Shown one piece after another: positions 42,762 through 51,701 of a DNA stretch of 64,000 bases. Below the pieces are notes generated by a model. The model saw nothing but the letters and a program-made list of their open reading frames with translations. It searched no databases and had not been told where the DNA came from. A program made the position numbers and the translations under genes. Position 1 is the stretch's first letter; each line of letters opens with the position of its first letter. The DNA comes from JAVBMP01 sp031552195 (GTDB lineage: Bacteria > Desulfobacterota > Desulfovibrionia > Desulfovibrionales > Desulfovibrionaceae), in contig JAVBMT010000010.1 in the NCBI GenBank assembly GCA_031552195.1, positions 62,001 to 126,000 on the forward strand, given 5' to 3'.

Positions 42762-43238
42762 ATGCCAGTTGAAGATGTGAAAGAATACCTCAAACGCTGG
42801 GGTAAAGACAAGGATGTGATGGAATTTGAAGAATCCTGCGCCACGGTCGATCTTGCCGCCAAGGCGGCCGGGGTGATTCCGGCGCGTATAGCCAAAAGCA
42901 TTACCCTGCGCCTTGGGGAAGGATGCGTGCTGGTTGTGGCGGCGGGAGACGGAAAAATAGACAACAGGAAATTCAAGAATTTTTTCGGCTGCAAGGCCAA
43001 AATGCTCACGCCGGACGAGGCGCTGGCCTTTACCGGGCACGCGGTGGGCGGCGTTTGCCCTTTTGCCGTCAGCAACCCTTCGGTCAGCATTTACCTTGAC
43101 GTTTCCCTGAAAAGGTTCGACACGGTGTTCCCGGCCTGCGGCAGCAGCAACTCGGTGATCGAGCTTTCGCTTGACGAGCTTTATGCCTGCTCTGGAGCCG
43201 CCGGGTGGGCCGATGTATGCGGAGGCTGGGAGCTATAG
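42762..43238 (+). CDS. YbaK/ProX-like aminoacyl-tRNA deacylase
   Basis: 158 residues. It opens MPVEDVKEYLKRWG, then ATVDLAAKAAGVIPARIAKSI with the conserved lysine, KIDNRKFKNFFG and TGHAVGGVCPFAV. This is the ProXp/YeaK-like branch that hydrolyses misacylated tRNA; the exact tRNA is not known. ATG 42762 gives the family N-terminus; GGAG at 42747-42750 is 11 bases away. A longer frame to 42654 has a hydrophobic start of no family likeness. Confidence 0.88.
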   Translation: MPVEDVKEYLKRWGKDKDVMEFEESCATVDLAAKAAGVIPARIAKSITLRLGEGCVLVVAAGDGKIDNRKFKNFFGCKAKMLTPDEALAFTGHAVGGVCPFAVSNPSVSIYLDVSLKRFDTVFPACGSSNSVIELSLDELYACSGAAGWADVCGGWEL

Positions 43239-43254
43239 AAGCGGTTTTCCGTTT

Positions 43255-43316
43255 CCGGCCGCATTTGGCTGGCGTTGCATGCGCGCCGGCGGAGCATTTT
43301 AAAAGTTAAGATGCTT
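43255..43316 (-). repeat. Composite palindromic repeat, copy D
   Basis: GAGCATTTTAA (43292-43302) pairs with TTAAGATGCTT (43306-43316). Read on the minus strand the palindrome is followed by CGCCGGCGCGCATGCAACGCC, similar to the flank of copy C (GGCGACGCGCATG). It lies just at the end of the YjbQ gene. Confidence 0.6.
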
Positions 43317-43732
43317 CAGTCGCCGATAATTTTGATCAGAACGCGCTTTTCGCGCCTGCCGTCGAATTCTCCGTAAAAAATCTGTTCCCAGACGCCGAAA
43401 TCAAGTTTGCCGTCCGTTATGGCGACAACAACCTCTCGTCCCATGATTTGCCTTTTCATGTGGGCGTCAGCATTATCCTCGCAGCCGTTATGCCGGTATT
43501 GGCCCACCGGTTCATGCGGGGCCAGCCTTTCAAGCCATTGCTCGTAATCGTGGTGCAGGCCCGCCTCGTCGTCATTAATAAAAACCGAGGCGGTAATATG
43601 CATGGCGTTGCAAAGCAGCAGGCCGTTCATCACGCCGCTTTCGGCCAGGGCTTCTTCCACCTGCGGGGTAATGTTCACGAACCCGCGCCGCGCCGGCACG
43701 TAAAGCGTGATTGCCTTGCGATAATGTTTCAT
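43316..43732 (-). CDS. YjbQ/UPF0047 family protein
   Basis: 138 residues. Family segments: NAMHITASVFINDDEAGLHHDYEQWL, DNADAHMKRQIMGREVVV and a C-terminal GEFDGRREKRVLIKI. The conserved histidines and Asp probably bind a metal; YjbQ proteins show weak thiamine-phosphate synthase activity, true role unclear. AAAGGAGGGAC precedes ATG 43732. Confidence 0.92.
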   Translation of the reverse strand: MKHYRKAITLYVPARRGFVNITPQVEEALAESGVMNGLLLCNAMHITASVFINDDEAGLHHDYEQWLERLAPHEPVGQYRHNGCEDNADAHMKRQIMGREVVVAITDGKLDFGVWEQIFYGEFDGRREKRVLIKIIGD

Positions 43733-44016
43733 TGTCCCTCCTTTGGAAAGTGTTTTAATTTGTAACCTCGTATACCAAAAAACGCATTCAGGCAAAACGG
43801 CGCATGGCGGCGGCCCGGTAAAATTCCGGAGCAGGCCAGGTCTGAACCGGCCGCAAGCCCGCTTTTGAAAACGGAGCGGCGGACGGCTGGCGCGGCAACC
43901 GGCTTTTTAGGATAAAAACGCTTATTTAAGGATTGTTTTTCTCTGGTTTGAGGTTTAGGTATGAAGAAGACGAAAATTTTGTTTTGAAAATGATTATCTT
44001 AATTGGAGGCAGGCAA

Positions 44017-44238
44017 ATGTCAGTCAGGGAATTTACTATTGAAATAGGCGGAATGAGCTGCGGGCACTGCAGCATGACGGTGGAAAAATCCCTTAAAGAG
44101 ATAGACGGCGTTGAAAGCGTGGAAGTAAGCCTGAATCCGGGCTATGCGAAAATAGGAGTGGCCGATGCGGCCGCGCTTGAAGATATTCGCAAGGAAGCGG
44201 TCGCGGTTGTCGAGCGCAAGGGCTTCAGCGCCGCCTGA
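44017..44238 (+). CDS. Copper chaperone (heavy-metal-associated domain, CopZ-like)
   Basis: 73 residues, one HMA domain with the metal motif GMSCGHC. Such proteins bind Cu(I) and hand it to CopA, whose gene begins 49 bases downstream. ATG 44017 has TTGGAGG at 44004-44010; the open frame to 43933 adds unrelated sequence. Confidence 0.93.
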   Translation: MSVREFTIEIGGMSCGHCSMTVEKSLKEIDGVESVEVSLNPGYAKIGVADAAALEDIRKEAVAVVERKGFSAA

Positions 44239-44287
44239 GCGGCCTGGTTTTGAACGCTCCGCAAGGGGATATTTTCAGGAGTTTGCC

Positions 44288-46720
44288 ATGTCTTTGCATG
44301 AAACGGGTTTTACCCCCGTTCAAGCCGCGTCTGACGCGAACGACGGCGGTCATGCCAAGTTGGAGTTCGATATCGAAGGCATGCATTGCGCCGCTTGTTC
44401 CGCCAGAATAGAGAAAGCGGTAGGGGCCATGGACGGCGTAAAATCGGTTGCCGTCAACCTGAGCACGGCTTTCGCCACGGTTGACGCTCTGCCGCAGGCT
44501 TCCTCCCCCGCGCTGGAAGAAGCTGTAGTAAGGCGCATAAGCGAACTGGGCTTCAAGGCTACCCCGGTCAGGCGGGCGGACCGGGGGCTGGACAGCGCGG
44601 CGATGCTCTGGCAGGCCAACAACGAGAAGAGGCGGGCCGAGTTGAAGGCCCGCGGGCGCGAGCTTGTCATTTCGTTCATTTTCGCCTTGCCTCTTGTGGT
44701 TATTTCCATGGGAGAAATGCTGGGCCTGCCTCTGCCTCATTTCCTTTCACCTCACGCCAATCCGCTTAATTTCGCGTTGCTCCAGCTCGCGCTATGCCTG
44801 CCGGTGATCTTTGTGGGGCGGCGGTTTTATACCTCCGGCCTGCCCGCGCTTCTGCGCGGCGCTCCCAATATGGATTCCCTGGTGGCTATGGGAACCGGGG
44901 CGGCTTTTCTTTACAGCCTCTGGAGCACGATTGAAGTGGCTCTTTCCGTGGCCGGGGTTTTGCCGCCGGAAACCGCCATGGTCAGGTCCATGGACATGTA
45001 TTATGAATCGGCCGCGATGCTCATCAGCCTGATCTCGCTTGGCAAATATCTTGAAATACGTTCCAGCGCCCGCACCTCTGAGGCCATACGCCTGCTGCTC
45101 GACCTTGCTCCGGGTGAAGCCACCTTGCTTTCTGACGGCAAGGCCGAAGGAGCGAAGCTGGTTGTGCCTTCCAGTTCCCTGCGCGTGGGCGACGTCATTC
45201 TGGTGCGTCCCGGCGAGCGCGTGGCGGCGGACGGCGTCGTGCTTGAAGGCTCTTCTTCCGTGGATGAATCCATGCTGACCGGAGAAAGCCTTCCGGCCGA
45301 AAAAAGGCCGGGCGCTTTTATCGTCGGCGGGTCGATCAACCTGCACGGCGCGCTGGTGGCTTCTGTAAAAAAAGTCGGAGCGGATACCGCTCTGGCCCGC
45401 ATAGTGCGCCTAGTGCAGGAAGCCCAGGGCAGCAAAGCCCCGATTTCCGCCCTGGCCGACCGCATCAGCCTGTATTTTGTGCCGGCGGTGATGATTCTGG
45501 CCCTTTTGGCCGGTTCGGGCTGGCTGATTTCCGGGGCGGATTTTTCTTTTGCCCTGCGCATTTTCGTAAGCGTTATGGTTATAGCCTGCCCCTGCGCCAT
45601 GGGCCTGGCGACGCCTACTTCAATAATGGTCGGAACCGGACGCGGCGCCCAGCTCGGTTGCCTGATCAAAAGCGGAGCCGCCCTGGAGGCGGCCGCCCGC
45701 CTTGACGTCATGGTCATGGATAAAACCGGGACGCTCACCCTGGGCAAGCCGCATCTTACTGATATAGCGGCCTTGCCTTCAGCGGACGGCCGCTTTGACG
45801 AAAACGCCCTGTTGCGCCTGGCCGCTTCCCTGGAAAGCGTTTCGGAACACCCCTTGGCCCGGGCGGTGACAGAGGCGGCTGAAGGGCGCGGGTTGAAGCC
45901 TTTCGCCGTCAGTTCTTTCGAATATGAGGCTGGAAAGGGAATTTCCGGCCTTGTGGACACAGGGGAAGGACCGCTGAAGCTCAGTTTCGGCAGCGCGGCC
46001 TTCGGCGGAGACGAAGCCTTGCCGGCGGCGGAAAGCCGTGGCGCGGACCTGCCCGCCATAATCCGCAACCTTGCCGGGCAGGGAAAAACTCCCATGGTTT
46101 TGAGGGAAGACTCAAACGCGCTGGCGGTTATAGCCGTGTCCGACGCCATAAGGCCGGAGGCCCCGGCTGTTCTGGCCGACCTGAAGAAGCGGGGCATCCG
46201 GGTGGTCATGCTGAGCGGAGATAACAAAAGAACCGCCATGGCCATCGGCGCCGGGCTGGGCATTGACGAAGTGCGGGCCGAACTCTTGCCCGAAGACAAG
46301 GAAAAGGCCGTGGCCGGTTTTCAGGCCAAAGGGCTGCGCGTGGGCATGGTGGGCGACGGGGTGAACGACGCCCCGGCGTTGGCCCGCGCGGACGTGGGTT
46401 TCGTCATGCATAACGGCATGGATATAAGCGCCGAGGCCGGAGATATCGTGCTGATGCGCTCCGGGCTTGAACCCCTGCTTGTTTCTTTAAAGCTCAGCCG
46501 GGCCACCTTGCGCAATATCCGGCAGAATCTGTTCTGGGCTTTCGCTTACAACGTGCTGGGAATTCCGGTGGCCGCCGGGCTGTTGCATGTCTGGGGCGGG
46601 CCGACCCTGTCTCCTATGCTGGCCGGAGCGGCCATGGCCCTCAGTTCCGTTTCGGTTGTCAGCAACGCCTTGCGCCTGCGTTTTTTCAACCCGGACGAAC
46701 AGCATGTTTCTTCAACATAA
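44288..46720 (+). CDS. copA: Copper-translocating P-type ATPase
   Basis: Exports Cu(I) across the inner membrane. 810 residues: one N-terminal HMA domain with GMHCAACS (about residue 35), eight membrane segments, actuator TGES, the ion site CPC in IACPCAMGLATP, phosphorylation DKTGTLTLG, the ATP-binding SEHPLA, and hinge GDGVNDAPAL. ATG 44288 has AGGAG upstream. It pairs with the chaperone gene before it. No copper regulator (CueR or CsoR) is adjacent. Confidence 0.96.
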   Translation: MSLHETGFTPVQAASDANDGGHAKLEFDIEGMHCAACSARIEKAVGAMDGVKSVAVNLSTAFATVDALPQASSPALEEAVVRRISELGFKATPVRRADRGLDSAAMLWQANNEKRRAELKARGRELVISFIFALPLVVISMGEMLGLPLPHFLSPHANPLNFALLQLALCLPVIFVGRRFYTSGLPALLRGAPNMDSLVAMGTGAAFLYSLWSTIEVALSVAGVLPPETAMVRSMDMYYESAAMLISLISLGKYLEIRSSARTSEAIRLLLDLAPGEATLLSDGKAEGAKLVVPSSSLRVGDVILVRPGERVAADGVVLEGSSSVDESMLTGESLPAEKRPGAFIVGGSINLHGALVASVKKVGADTALARIVRLVQEAQGSKAPISALADRISLYFVPAVMILALLAGSGWLISGADFSFALRIFVSVMVIACPCAMGLATPTSIMVGTGRGAQLGCLIKSGAALEAAARLDVMVMDKTGTLTLGKPHLTDIAALPSADGRFDENALLRLAASLESVSEHPLARAVTEAAEGRGLKPFAVSSFEYEAGKGISGLVDTGEGPLKLSFGSAAFGGDEALPAAESRGADLPAIIRNLAGQGKTPMVLREDSNALAVIAVSDAIRPEAPAVLADLKKRGIRVVMLSGDNKRTAMAIGAGLGIDEVRAELLPEDKEKAVAGFQAKGLRVGMVGDGVNDAPALARADVGFVMHNGMDISAEAGDIVLMRSGLEPLLVSLKLSRATLRNIRQNLFWAFAYNVLGIPVAAGLLHVWGGPTLSPMLAGAAMALSSVSVVSNALRLRFFNPDEQHVSST

Positions 46721-46790
46721 ATATTGATAGTCCGCACAATATGGGCTATGTTGAATATAGGGAAAAAATTGCAACGTGGAGGAAATGTAT

Positions 46791-47231
46791 ATGGTTAGCG
46801 TAAAAAAGATTCTTTGTGCTGTCGACCTGGCCCCGCATAGCGGAACCGTGGCTGAATACGCCTCTTCTCTGGCTAAAGCGCTGGAGGCGGAAGTAATGGT
46901 CCTTTATGTAGCCCCTTCTTTGAGCCAATATGTCGGTTTTCATGTTCCGCCCAGCTCTATAGAGAACTTTGTAGGCGAGATTGTAAGCGGAGCGGAAAAG
47001 AACATGGAAAATTTCGTGGCCGAACGCTTTGCCGACGTCAAAACCGTAAGCAAAATAGCCACCGGCTATGCGGCCGAGGAAATCATGAACAACGCCGAAG
47101 AATACGGCGCGGACATGATCATTATGGGCACGCACGGCCGCCGGGGCATAGACCGCATCCTGTTCGGCTCAGTCGCGGAAAAAGTGGTGAAAAATTCCGT
47201 TATTCCGGTTTTGACCGTTCGCCCGAAATAA
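46791..47231 (+). CDS. Universal stress protein (UspA family)
   Basis: 146 residues. The start is VKKILCAVDL; the ATP-binding pattern GTHGRRGIDRILFGSVAEKVV and the end VIPVLTVRP are family hallmarks. GGAGG at 46778-46782 favours ATG 46791; ATG 46785 is also possible. It is a likely stress or growth-arrest protein. It follows copA after 70 bases. Confidence 0.94.
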   Translation: MVSVKKILCAVDLAPHSGTVAEYASSLAKALEAEVMVLYVAPSLSQYVGFHVPPSSIENFVGEIVSGAEKNMENFVAERFADVKTVSKIATGYAAEEIMNNAEEYGADMIIMGTHGRRGIDRILFGSVAEKVVKNSVIPVLTVRPK

Positions 47232-47525
47232 ACTTTGGATTCGTCACGGTGTGATTTGATTCTGCAAAGGCGGAACAGTTCGGGCGTGTCCGGGCGGTTC
47301 CGTCTTTTTTACGGCAAAGCTTCATCCGGAGTTGCGCGTCCATTTTCGCTGATGCCGCTCGTTTGCGGCGGTTTGCCGCCAGGGCGGACGGCGTTTTCAA
47401 TTCAATTCGCTTAAGTTCCACGCTTTTTTTGAAGCAGGATTGCGCAAACGCTCAAACCAGGCTATATATTACATGGAACAGCCTGTTCTGTCCGCGCGAA
47501 ATTTAACCTAAAGGAACCTATTATT
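47232..47525. other. Intergenic region upstream of tpx
   Basis: 294 bases with the terminator of the stress-protein gene on the left (47271-47310) and the tpx leader on the right. No gene is supported. Confidence 0.5.
47271..47310 (+). terminator. Terminator of the universal stress protein gene
   Basis: CGGAAC (47271-47276) pairs with GTTCCG (47297-47302) and the hairpin is followed by TCTTTTTT. The loop region can form a further small stem. Confidence 0.6.
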
Positions 47526-48038
47526 ATGGAACGCAAAGATGTCATAACTTTTAAAGGCAACCCCATGACCCTGCTCGGCACTCCGCTTTCCAAAGGCGAT
47601 GCCGCGCCGGATTTCAAGCTGCTGGCCAATGACCTTTCCACCCGTTCTCTCGGAGATTATGCCGGAAAAGTGATTGTTATCTCGGTTGTGCCTTCGCTGG
47701 ATACCGGCGTGTGCGACCTTCAGACCAGGCGCTTCAATAATGAAGCCGCTTCGTTAGGTTCAGACGTGCGCATTCTGACCGTTTCATGCGACCTGCCTTT
47801 CGCCCAGGCCCGCTGGTGCGGCGCGGCCGGCGTCGACAACCTGGAAACCCTTTCCGACCATTACGACCTGAACTTCGGCCTGTCTTACGGCCTGGCAATA
47901 AAAGAACTGCGCCTTCTGGCCCGTTCCGTGTTCGTGGTGGACCGGCAGGGAAAGATAGCCTATATGGAAATAGTGCCGGAAGTGGCGCATGAGGTGAACT
48001 TCAACGCCGCGCTCAAGGCGGCTGAAGCCTTGCTGTAA
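47526..48038 (+). CDS. tpx: Thiol peroxidase
   Basis: Atypical 2-Cys peroxiredoxin that removes lipid and alkyl hydroperoxides. 170 residues. The peroxidatic Cys is C63 in SLDTGVCD, and the resolving Cys is C98 in DLPFAQARWC; an additional C88 lies in VSCDLPF. AAAGGAAC precedes ATG 47526. The stop codon is inside the long terminator stem. Confidence 0.96.
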   Translation: MERKDVITFKGNPMTLLGTPLSKGDAAPDFKLLANDLSTRSLGDYAGKVIVISVVPSLDTGVCDLQTRRFNNEAASLGSDVRILTVSCDLPFAQARWCGAAGVDNLETLSDHYDLNFGLSYGLAIKELRLLARSVFVVDRQGKIAYMEIVPEVAHEVNFNAALKAAEALL

Positions 48039-48082
48039 AAATAAAGGCCCCGGCTATCAAACCGGGGCCTTTATTTTTACAG
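48033..48082. terminator. 21-bp bidirectional terminator between tpx and the GH57-like gene
   Basis: 48033-48053 and 48062-48082 are exact reverse complements (21 bases) around an 8-base loop, with GGCCCCGG in the core and A/T runs on both sides. The genes converge here, and the tpx stop codon (48036-48038) lies in the stem. Confidence 0.9.
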
Positions 48083-48117
48083 GCGGCAATTTCAAGCGTG
48101 AACAGCCCCAGACGGCG

Positions 48118-50499
48118 TCATATCTTGAACCTGAAGGCCTCGGCCAATTCTTTAAGGCCGGTTCTGAATTCCGGATGGCCCCATAATTCGTTTTGCACCC
48201 GCCACCAGTCGTTGAACGGCAACAAGGCGTCCGCGATGCGGGCGGCCCGGAGCAGTTTGTCCGCCGGAACCGGGCGGCTGCGCAGGCCTTGAATGAAGTC
48301 CTGCTCGAGAAGGTCGGCGGCGCGGCGGCGCAGTTCCGGGCTCAGGTTGAGTTTGCTTATGAAGGCCGCGCAAATTTTTACCTGTTCCGGATTCAGTTCG
48401 CCAGCGAAGCAACAGGCCCAGACCAGGTAAGGGGCGAATTCCACCCATATTTGCGGGTATGCGCGGGTAGCTTGGCCTTCCTCCCACGGGCTCATGACGG
48501 AAATTATATGCCGGGCCATATTCTGGCGGTGTTTCCTGTGCTGGTGCAGCGTTTGCCCGAACAGGCGCAGGCATAGAAAGTCGCGCACATGGCCGGGAAG
48601 GTCGGCTACGCTGCGGAGGATTTTTTCGCCGTTCGGAAGGTGCGCTTCAATCGAACTCCGCAATAGCGGCACAAAAGGCAGCCGTCCGGTTCCGGCGTTT
48701 ATTTCCAGCTTCACCGCCTCTATAGGGTCGTCAGAGCTGAATTCAACGCCGGTGTAGTTATCCGGCGGCGTCCAGCTCCAGAGAAAACTCAGGCCTTCGG
48801 TTTCCATGCGGTGGCGCACGGCGGCCCGCCCGGTTATTTCGCGCCTCTTCAGCCCGTCACGATCAGCCGCCTGCATAATGGCCGGCTCATCCAGGCGTAT
48901 TTCAACCTCAATGCCGGGCCAGCGCAGCATAGCCGGTTTGTCGTCCAGGGGCAGCTTTCCTCCCGCCTGCAGCCAGACCAAAGCCATCAGGGCCAGTTCC
49001 ACCGGGTCTTGCAGCTTGGGCAAAACGCGTTTGCGGAACACGTCTTTTCCGTTTCCTTCCTCTTTCTTATTGGATTCGGCTTTTTCCAGGATGGCCTCAA
49101 GCTCGTTCGTAAAATCGCGGCACCCGGTCTGCGAGGCCAGTTCCATGGCCTTAAGGGCGAAGCTCATGGCGTTTACCGGCTCAATGCGCGAAATGTCGTC
49201 AAAAAACCAGGCGCAACTGGCGAAGGAGGCCAGGGCGTGCTCCTGCATGGACAGCAGCTTCCAGGCTTTGTCTTCCATGCCGGGGCAGCCGTCAGGATCA
49301 AGGGCGGTAAAATGGCGTTCCGCGAAATCGGCCGCGTAATCCGGGTCGGCCAGCACCTCGCCGTACTCAAGCAGGGCCGCGTTCGGGTTTTTGAAAACTT
49401 CCGACCCGGCGCTGAAAAAATGCTTGTCAAGTTCCAGTTTGACGAAGTTCAGGGCATCGCGCAGCGGCCCTCGCCAAAGCTGGTTCCAGCCGGGGTGGCC
49501 TCCGTCAGTGCAGCCGCAGTTGGAGCGCCAGCGTTCCACGCCGTGCACGCAGCTCCAGGAAGAAACCTCGCGCAGGCGCACTTTTGATGTGGGCGGATTT
49601 TCCGCCAGGTAGGCGGCAAAGTTGGTCAGCCTCACTCCGTCGCGCCAGCTGAAACCTTGCGCCAGGGCGTGGGCCAGGGCCATTTCGCCGAATTTGAAAT
49701 GGTGGCCGTATGTTTCCCCGTCGGTTGAAATGGCCAGCAGGCCGTTTTCGCCGCAAAGGCGCAGCACCGAGCCGGAAAGGTGCTGCCATAGTCTTTCGCC
49801 GTCGTTTAAAAGCCCTTCGAAGGCAATGGCCTGCGAGAGGCCGCCGTTATAAAAAAAGGCCGTTATGGAGCAGCCGGAGGGTAATTCAACCTGATAGGGC
49901 CTGGTGGCGTCCAGAGAGCTTTCGTCAACCGGCGTGAAGCCGTTCCCGACGTCCACAGCCTGCGCCTGGCGCGGGGCCAGGATGACGAATTTTATGCCGG
50001 CGGAGGCCAGAATTTCCAGCGTTGGCAGGTCCACCGCGCATTCCGAAAGCCACATGCCTTCCGGGGGCCGTTTGAAAACGGCCTTGAAGTTCGCTATGGC
50101 CCAGGCGCATTCCAGTTTTTTGTCCTGCTCCGAGGCCAGGGGCATGATAATATGATGATAGATCTGCGCCACGGCGTTTCCGTGTCCCCAGCGCTCAAGG
50201 CTGCGCCGGTCGGCTTCCTGCATCCTGGCCAGCACCTGCGGAGCTTCGCGGCGCATCCAGTGCAGCAGGGTGGGGCCGGCGTTGAAGCTCATCCATTCGT
50301 AGCAGTTTATTATGTCGGTTATGTTGCCGTTCTGGTTCATGCGCCTCGCCCAGCCGAGCGGGGCGTAGCTTTCGCGCACGATACGCTCGTTCCAGTGGCG
50401 CATGGGGGCGGCGCTGGGCTCTATAAGGATGCGGCCCAGCCAGGGGTCTTCACGCGGAGGTTGGTAAAAATGGCCGTGTATGCAGAGTTTTCCTGCCAT
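48118..50499 (-). CDS. Glycoside hydrolase family 57-like protein (DUF3536)
   Basis: 793 residues. The N-terminal GH57-type part starts CIHGHFYQPPREDPWLGRI and continues YNENDIINCY-like (NITDIINCYEWMSFNAGPTLLHW), GMWLSECAVDLPTLE and STDGETYGHHFKFGE, which holds likely acidic catalytic residues. The rest is the long DUF3536 tail. Such enzymes act on alpha-glucans; the substrate is unknown here. AGGAG precedes ATG 50499. It is the last gene of the leftward series from 57841. Confidence 0.88.
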   Translation of the reverse strand: MAGKLCIHGHFYQPPREDPWLGRILIEPSAAPMRHWNERIVRESYAPLGWARRMNQNGNITDIINCYEWMSFNAGPTLLHWMRREAPQVLARMQEADRRSLERWGHGNAVAQIYHHIIMPLASEQDKKLECAWAIANFKAVFKRPPEGMWLSECAVDLPTLEILASAGIKFVILAPRQAQAVDVGNGFTPVDESSLDATRPYQVELPSGCSITAFFYNGGLSQAIAFEGLLNDGERLWQHLSGSVLRLCGENGLLAISTDGETYGHHFKFGEMALAHALAQGFSWRDGVRLTNFAAYLAENPPTSKVRLREVSSWSCVHGVERWRSNCGCTDGGHPGWNQLWRGPLRDALNFVKLELDKHFFSAGSEVFKNPNAALLEYGEVLADPDYAADFAERHFTALDPDGCPGMEDKAWKLLSMQEHALASFASCAWFFDDISRIEPVNAMSFALKAMELASQTGCRDFTNELEAILEKAESNKKEEGNGKDVFRKRVLPKLQDPVELALMALVWLQAGGKLPLDDKPAMLRWPGIEVEIRLDEPAIMQAADRDGLKRREITGRAAVRHRMETEGLSFLWSWTPPDNYTGVEFSSDDPIEAVKLEINAGTGRLPFVPLLRSSIEAHLPNGEKILRSVADLPGHVRDFLCLRLFGQTLHQHRKHRQNMARHIISVMSPWEEGQATRAYPQIWVEFAPYLVWACCFAGELNPEQVKICAAFISKLNLSPELRRRAADLLEQDFIQGLRSRPVPADKLLRAARIADALLPFNDWWRVQNELWGHPEFRTGLKELAEAFRFKI

Positions 50500-50594
50500 A
50501 TCAACTCCTGCTGAAGCGGCGTTACGGAGCGAACTGACGTTTTTCCGGCTTCAGGATTGTGTTGCGGAACAACGCGGCCGGCGCTGTTCCGGTT

Positions 50595-50834
50595 CTATTG
50601 GCGCGGCTTGCGCTTGTTCATGCGCACGGCCATGGTCAGCCCGGCCAGAAAGCCGCCTATCATGCCGAGGCCTATATTGTAAAACAGGCCCCGGCCGAAA
50701 CCGAAAAGCGCGCCGAACGCGCCCACGGCCCCGCCTATCAGGATGCCTCTGGCAAGATAATCGCCGGCGTTCAGGGGTTCTCTGGTTTTTTCCGCGGCCG
50801 GGGCATTTTCATTGTTTTTATTTTTCTTGGCCAT
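50595..50834 (-). CDS. Small glycine-rich membrane protein
   Basis: 79 residues, unknown. A charged, Asn/Lys-rich N-terminus is followed by two glycine-rich membrane segments (ARGILIGGAVGAFGALFGFG and IGLGMIGGFLAGLTMAV) and the basic end RMNKRKPRQ. It begins 8 bases after the stop of the MinD/FlhG-like gene, hence probably coupled to it. A longer in-frame start at 50954 overlaps that gene and is less likely. Confidence 0.8.
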   Translation of the reverse strand: MAKKNKNNENAPAAEKTREPLNAGDYLARGILIGGAVGAFGALFGFGRGLFYNIGLGMIGGFLAGLTMAVRMNKRKPRQ

Positions 50835-50842
50835 ATCTGGTT

Positions 50843-51670
50843 CTATTCTCCCTCTTCCTGCCCGTTGCCCGGCACGCGCAGGGGGGCGATATCGGCGATG
50901 CGCGGCAGCATGGTCTGGCGCAGGTTGCGCAGCTTGGCGGCTATGGCCATGCAATCTTGCGCCGCGTTTGATTTGGGGAAGGCCTTAACCAGGGCCTGCT
51001 GCTTGCGCACCGCTTCGGACAGCTTGCGGTCAGCGCGCACGGACCCTATCCCGGAGGGGTTGATGTTCAGAAAGTGAGTGGTGGCGGCCTGAAGGCTTTT
51101 CAGGGTCTGTTCTTCTTCCTTCTTGCTTTCCACCTGATTGACCAGGATGAAGTGGTCGCGCACCCCGTGGCGCGAGGCCAGCACCTTGATCATTGCGTAG
51201 CCGTCGGTGAGCGAGGTCGGTTCCGGAGTTATAACCATTAGCCTGATCTGGGCGATAGAGGCGAAAGAAAGGTTGCTGGGCGATATTCCGGCCCCTATGT
51301 CCATGAACACGAAGTCATATTTGGCCGCAAGGCTGTTCAGCTTTTGCACGAGAACGGGCGAAACCGGCTTTTTTTGCGCGGAAACGTCGGCTATGCCGGA
51401 AGTGGCCGGCAAAAGGTCGAAGCCGCCGGGCTCAATGGGAACCACGGCCTGTTCCGGGTTCATGTCCGAATCAAGCAGCGACTGGATGTTATTTTCCGGG
51501 GTAAGGCCCAGAAGCACGTCCAAATTGGCCAGCCCCAGGTCGCAGTCCACCAGCAGCACCTTGAAGCTGCTCAGGTAAAGGGAATAAGCCAGGTTAAGGG
51601 CCAGATTGCTTTTACCCACTCCGCCCTTGCCGCTCAAGACGGCTACGCTAACGGTTTTGTTTTCAGCCAT
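50843..51670 (-). CDS. MinD/FlhG-like ATPase
   Basis: 275 residues of the ParA/MinD family. The deviant Walker A is SGKGGVGKSN with the signature lysine; DCDLGLANLDVLLG, and switch DIGAGIS follow. That DIGAG, with the LLGL segment, is more like FlhG (flagellar number control) than MinD. There is no MinC or FlhF gene nearby; motAB lie 7 kb away. It starts 31 bases after the GGDEF gene. Confidence 0.92.
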   Translation of the reverse strand: MAENKTVSVAVLSGKGGVGKSNLALNLAYSLYLSSFKVLLVDCDLGLANLDVLLGLTPENNIQSLLDSDMNPEQAVVPIEPGGFDLLPATSGIADVSAQKKPVSPVLVQKLNSLAAKYDFVFMDIGAGISPSNLSFASIAQIRLMVITPEPTSLTDGYAMIKVLASRHGVRDHFILVNQVESKKEEEQTLKSLQAATTHFLNINPSGIGSVRADRKLSEAVRKQQALVKAFPKSNAAQDCMAIAAKLRNLRQTMLPRIADIAPLRVPGNGQEEGE

Positions 51671-51701
51671 TGTCGATTCCCGAATTCTTTATTGTGTAAT
51701 T

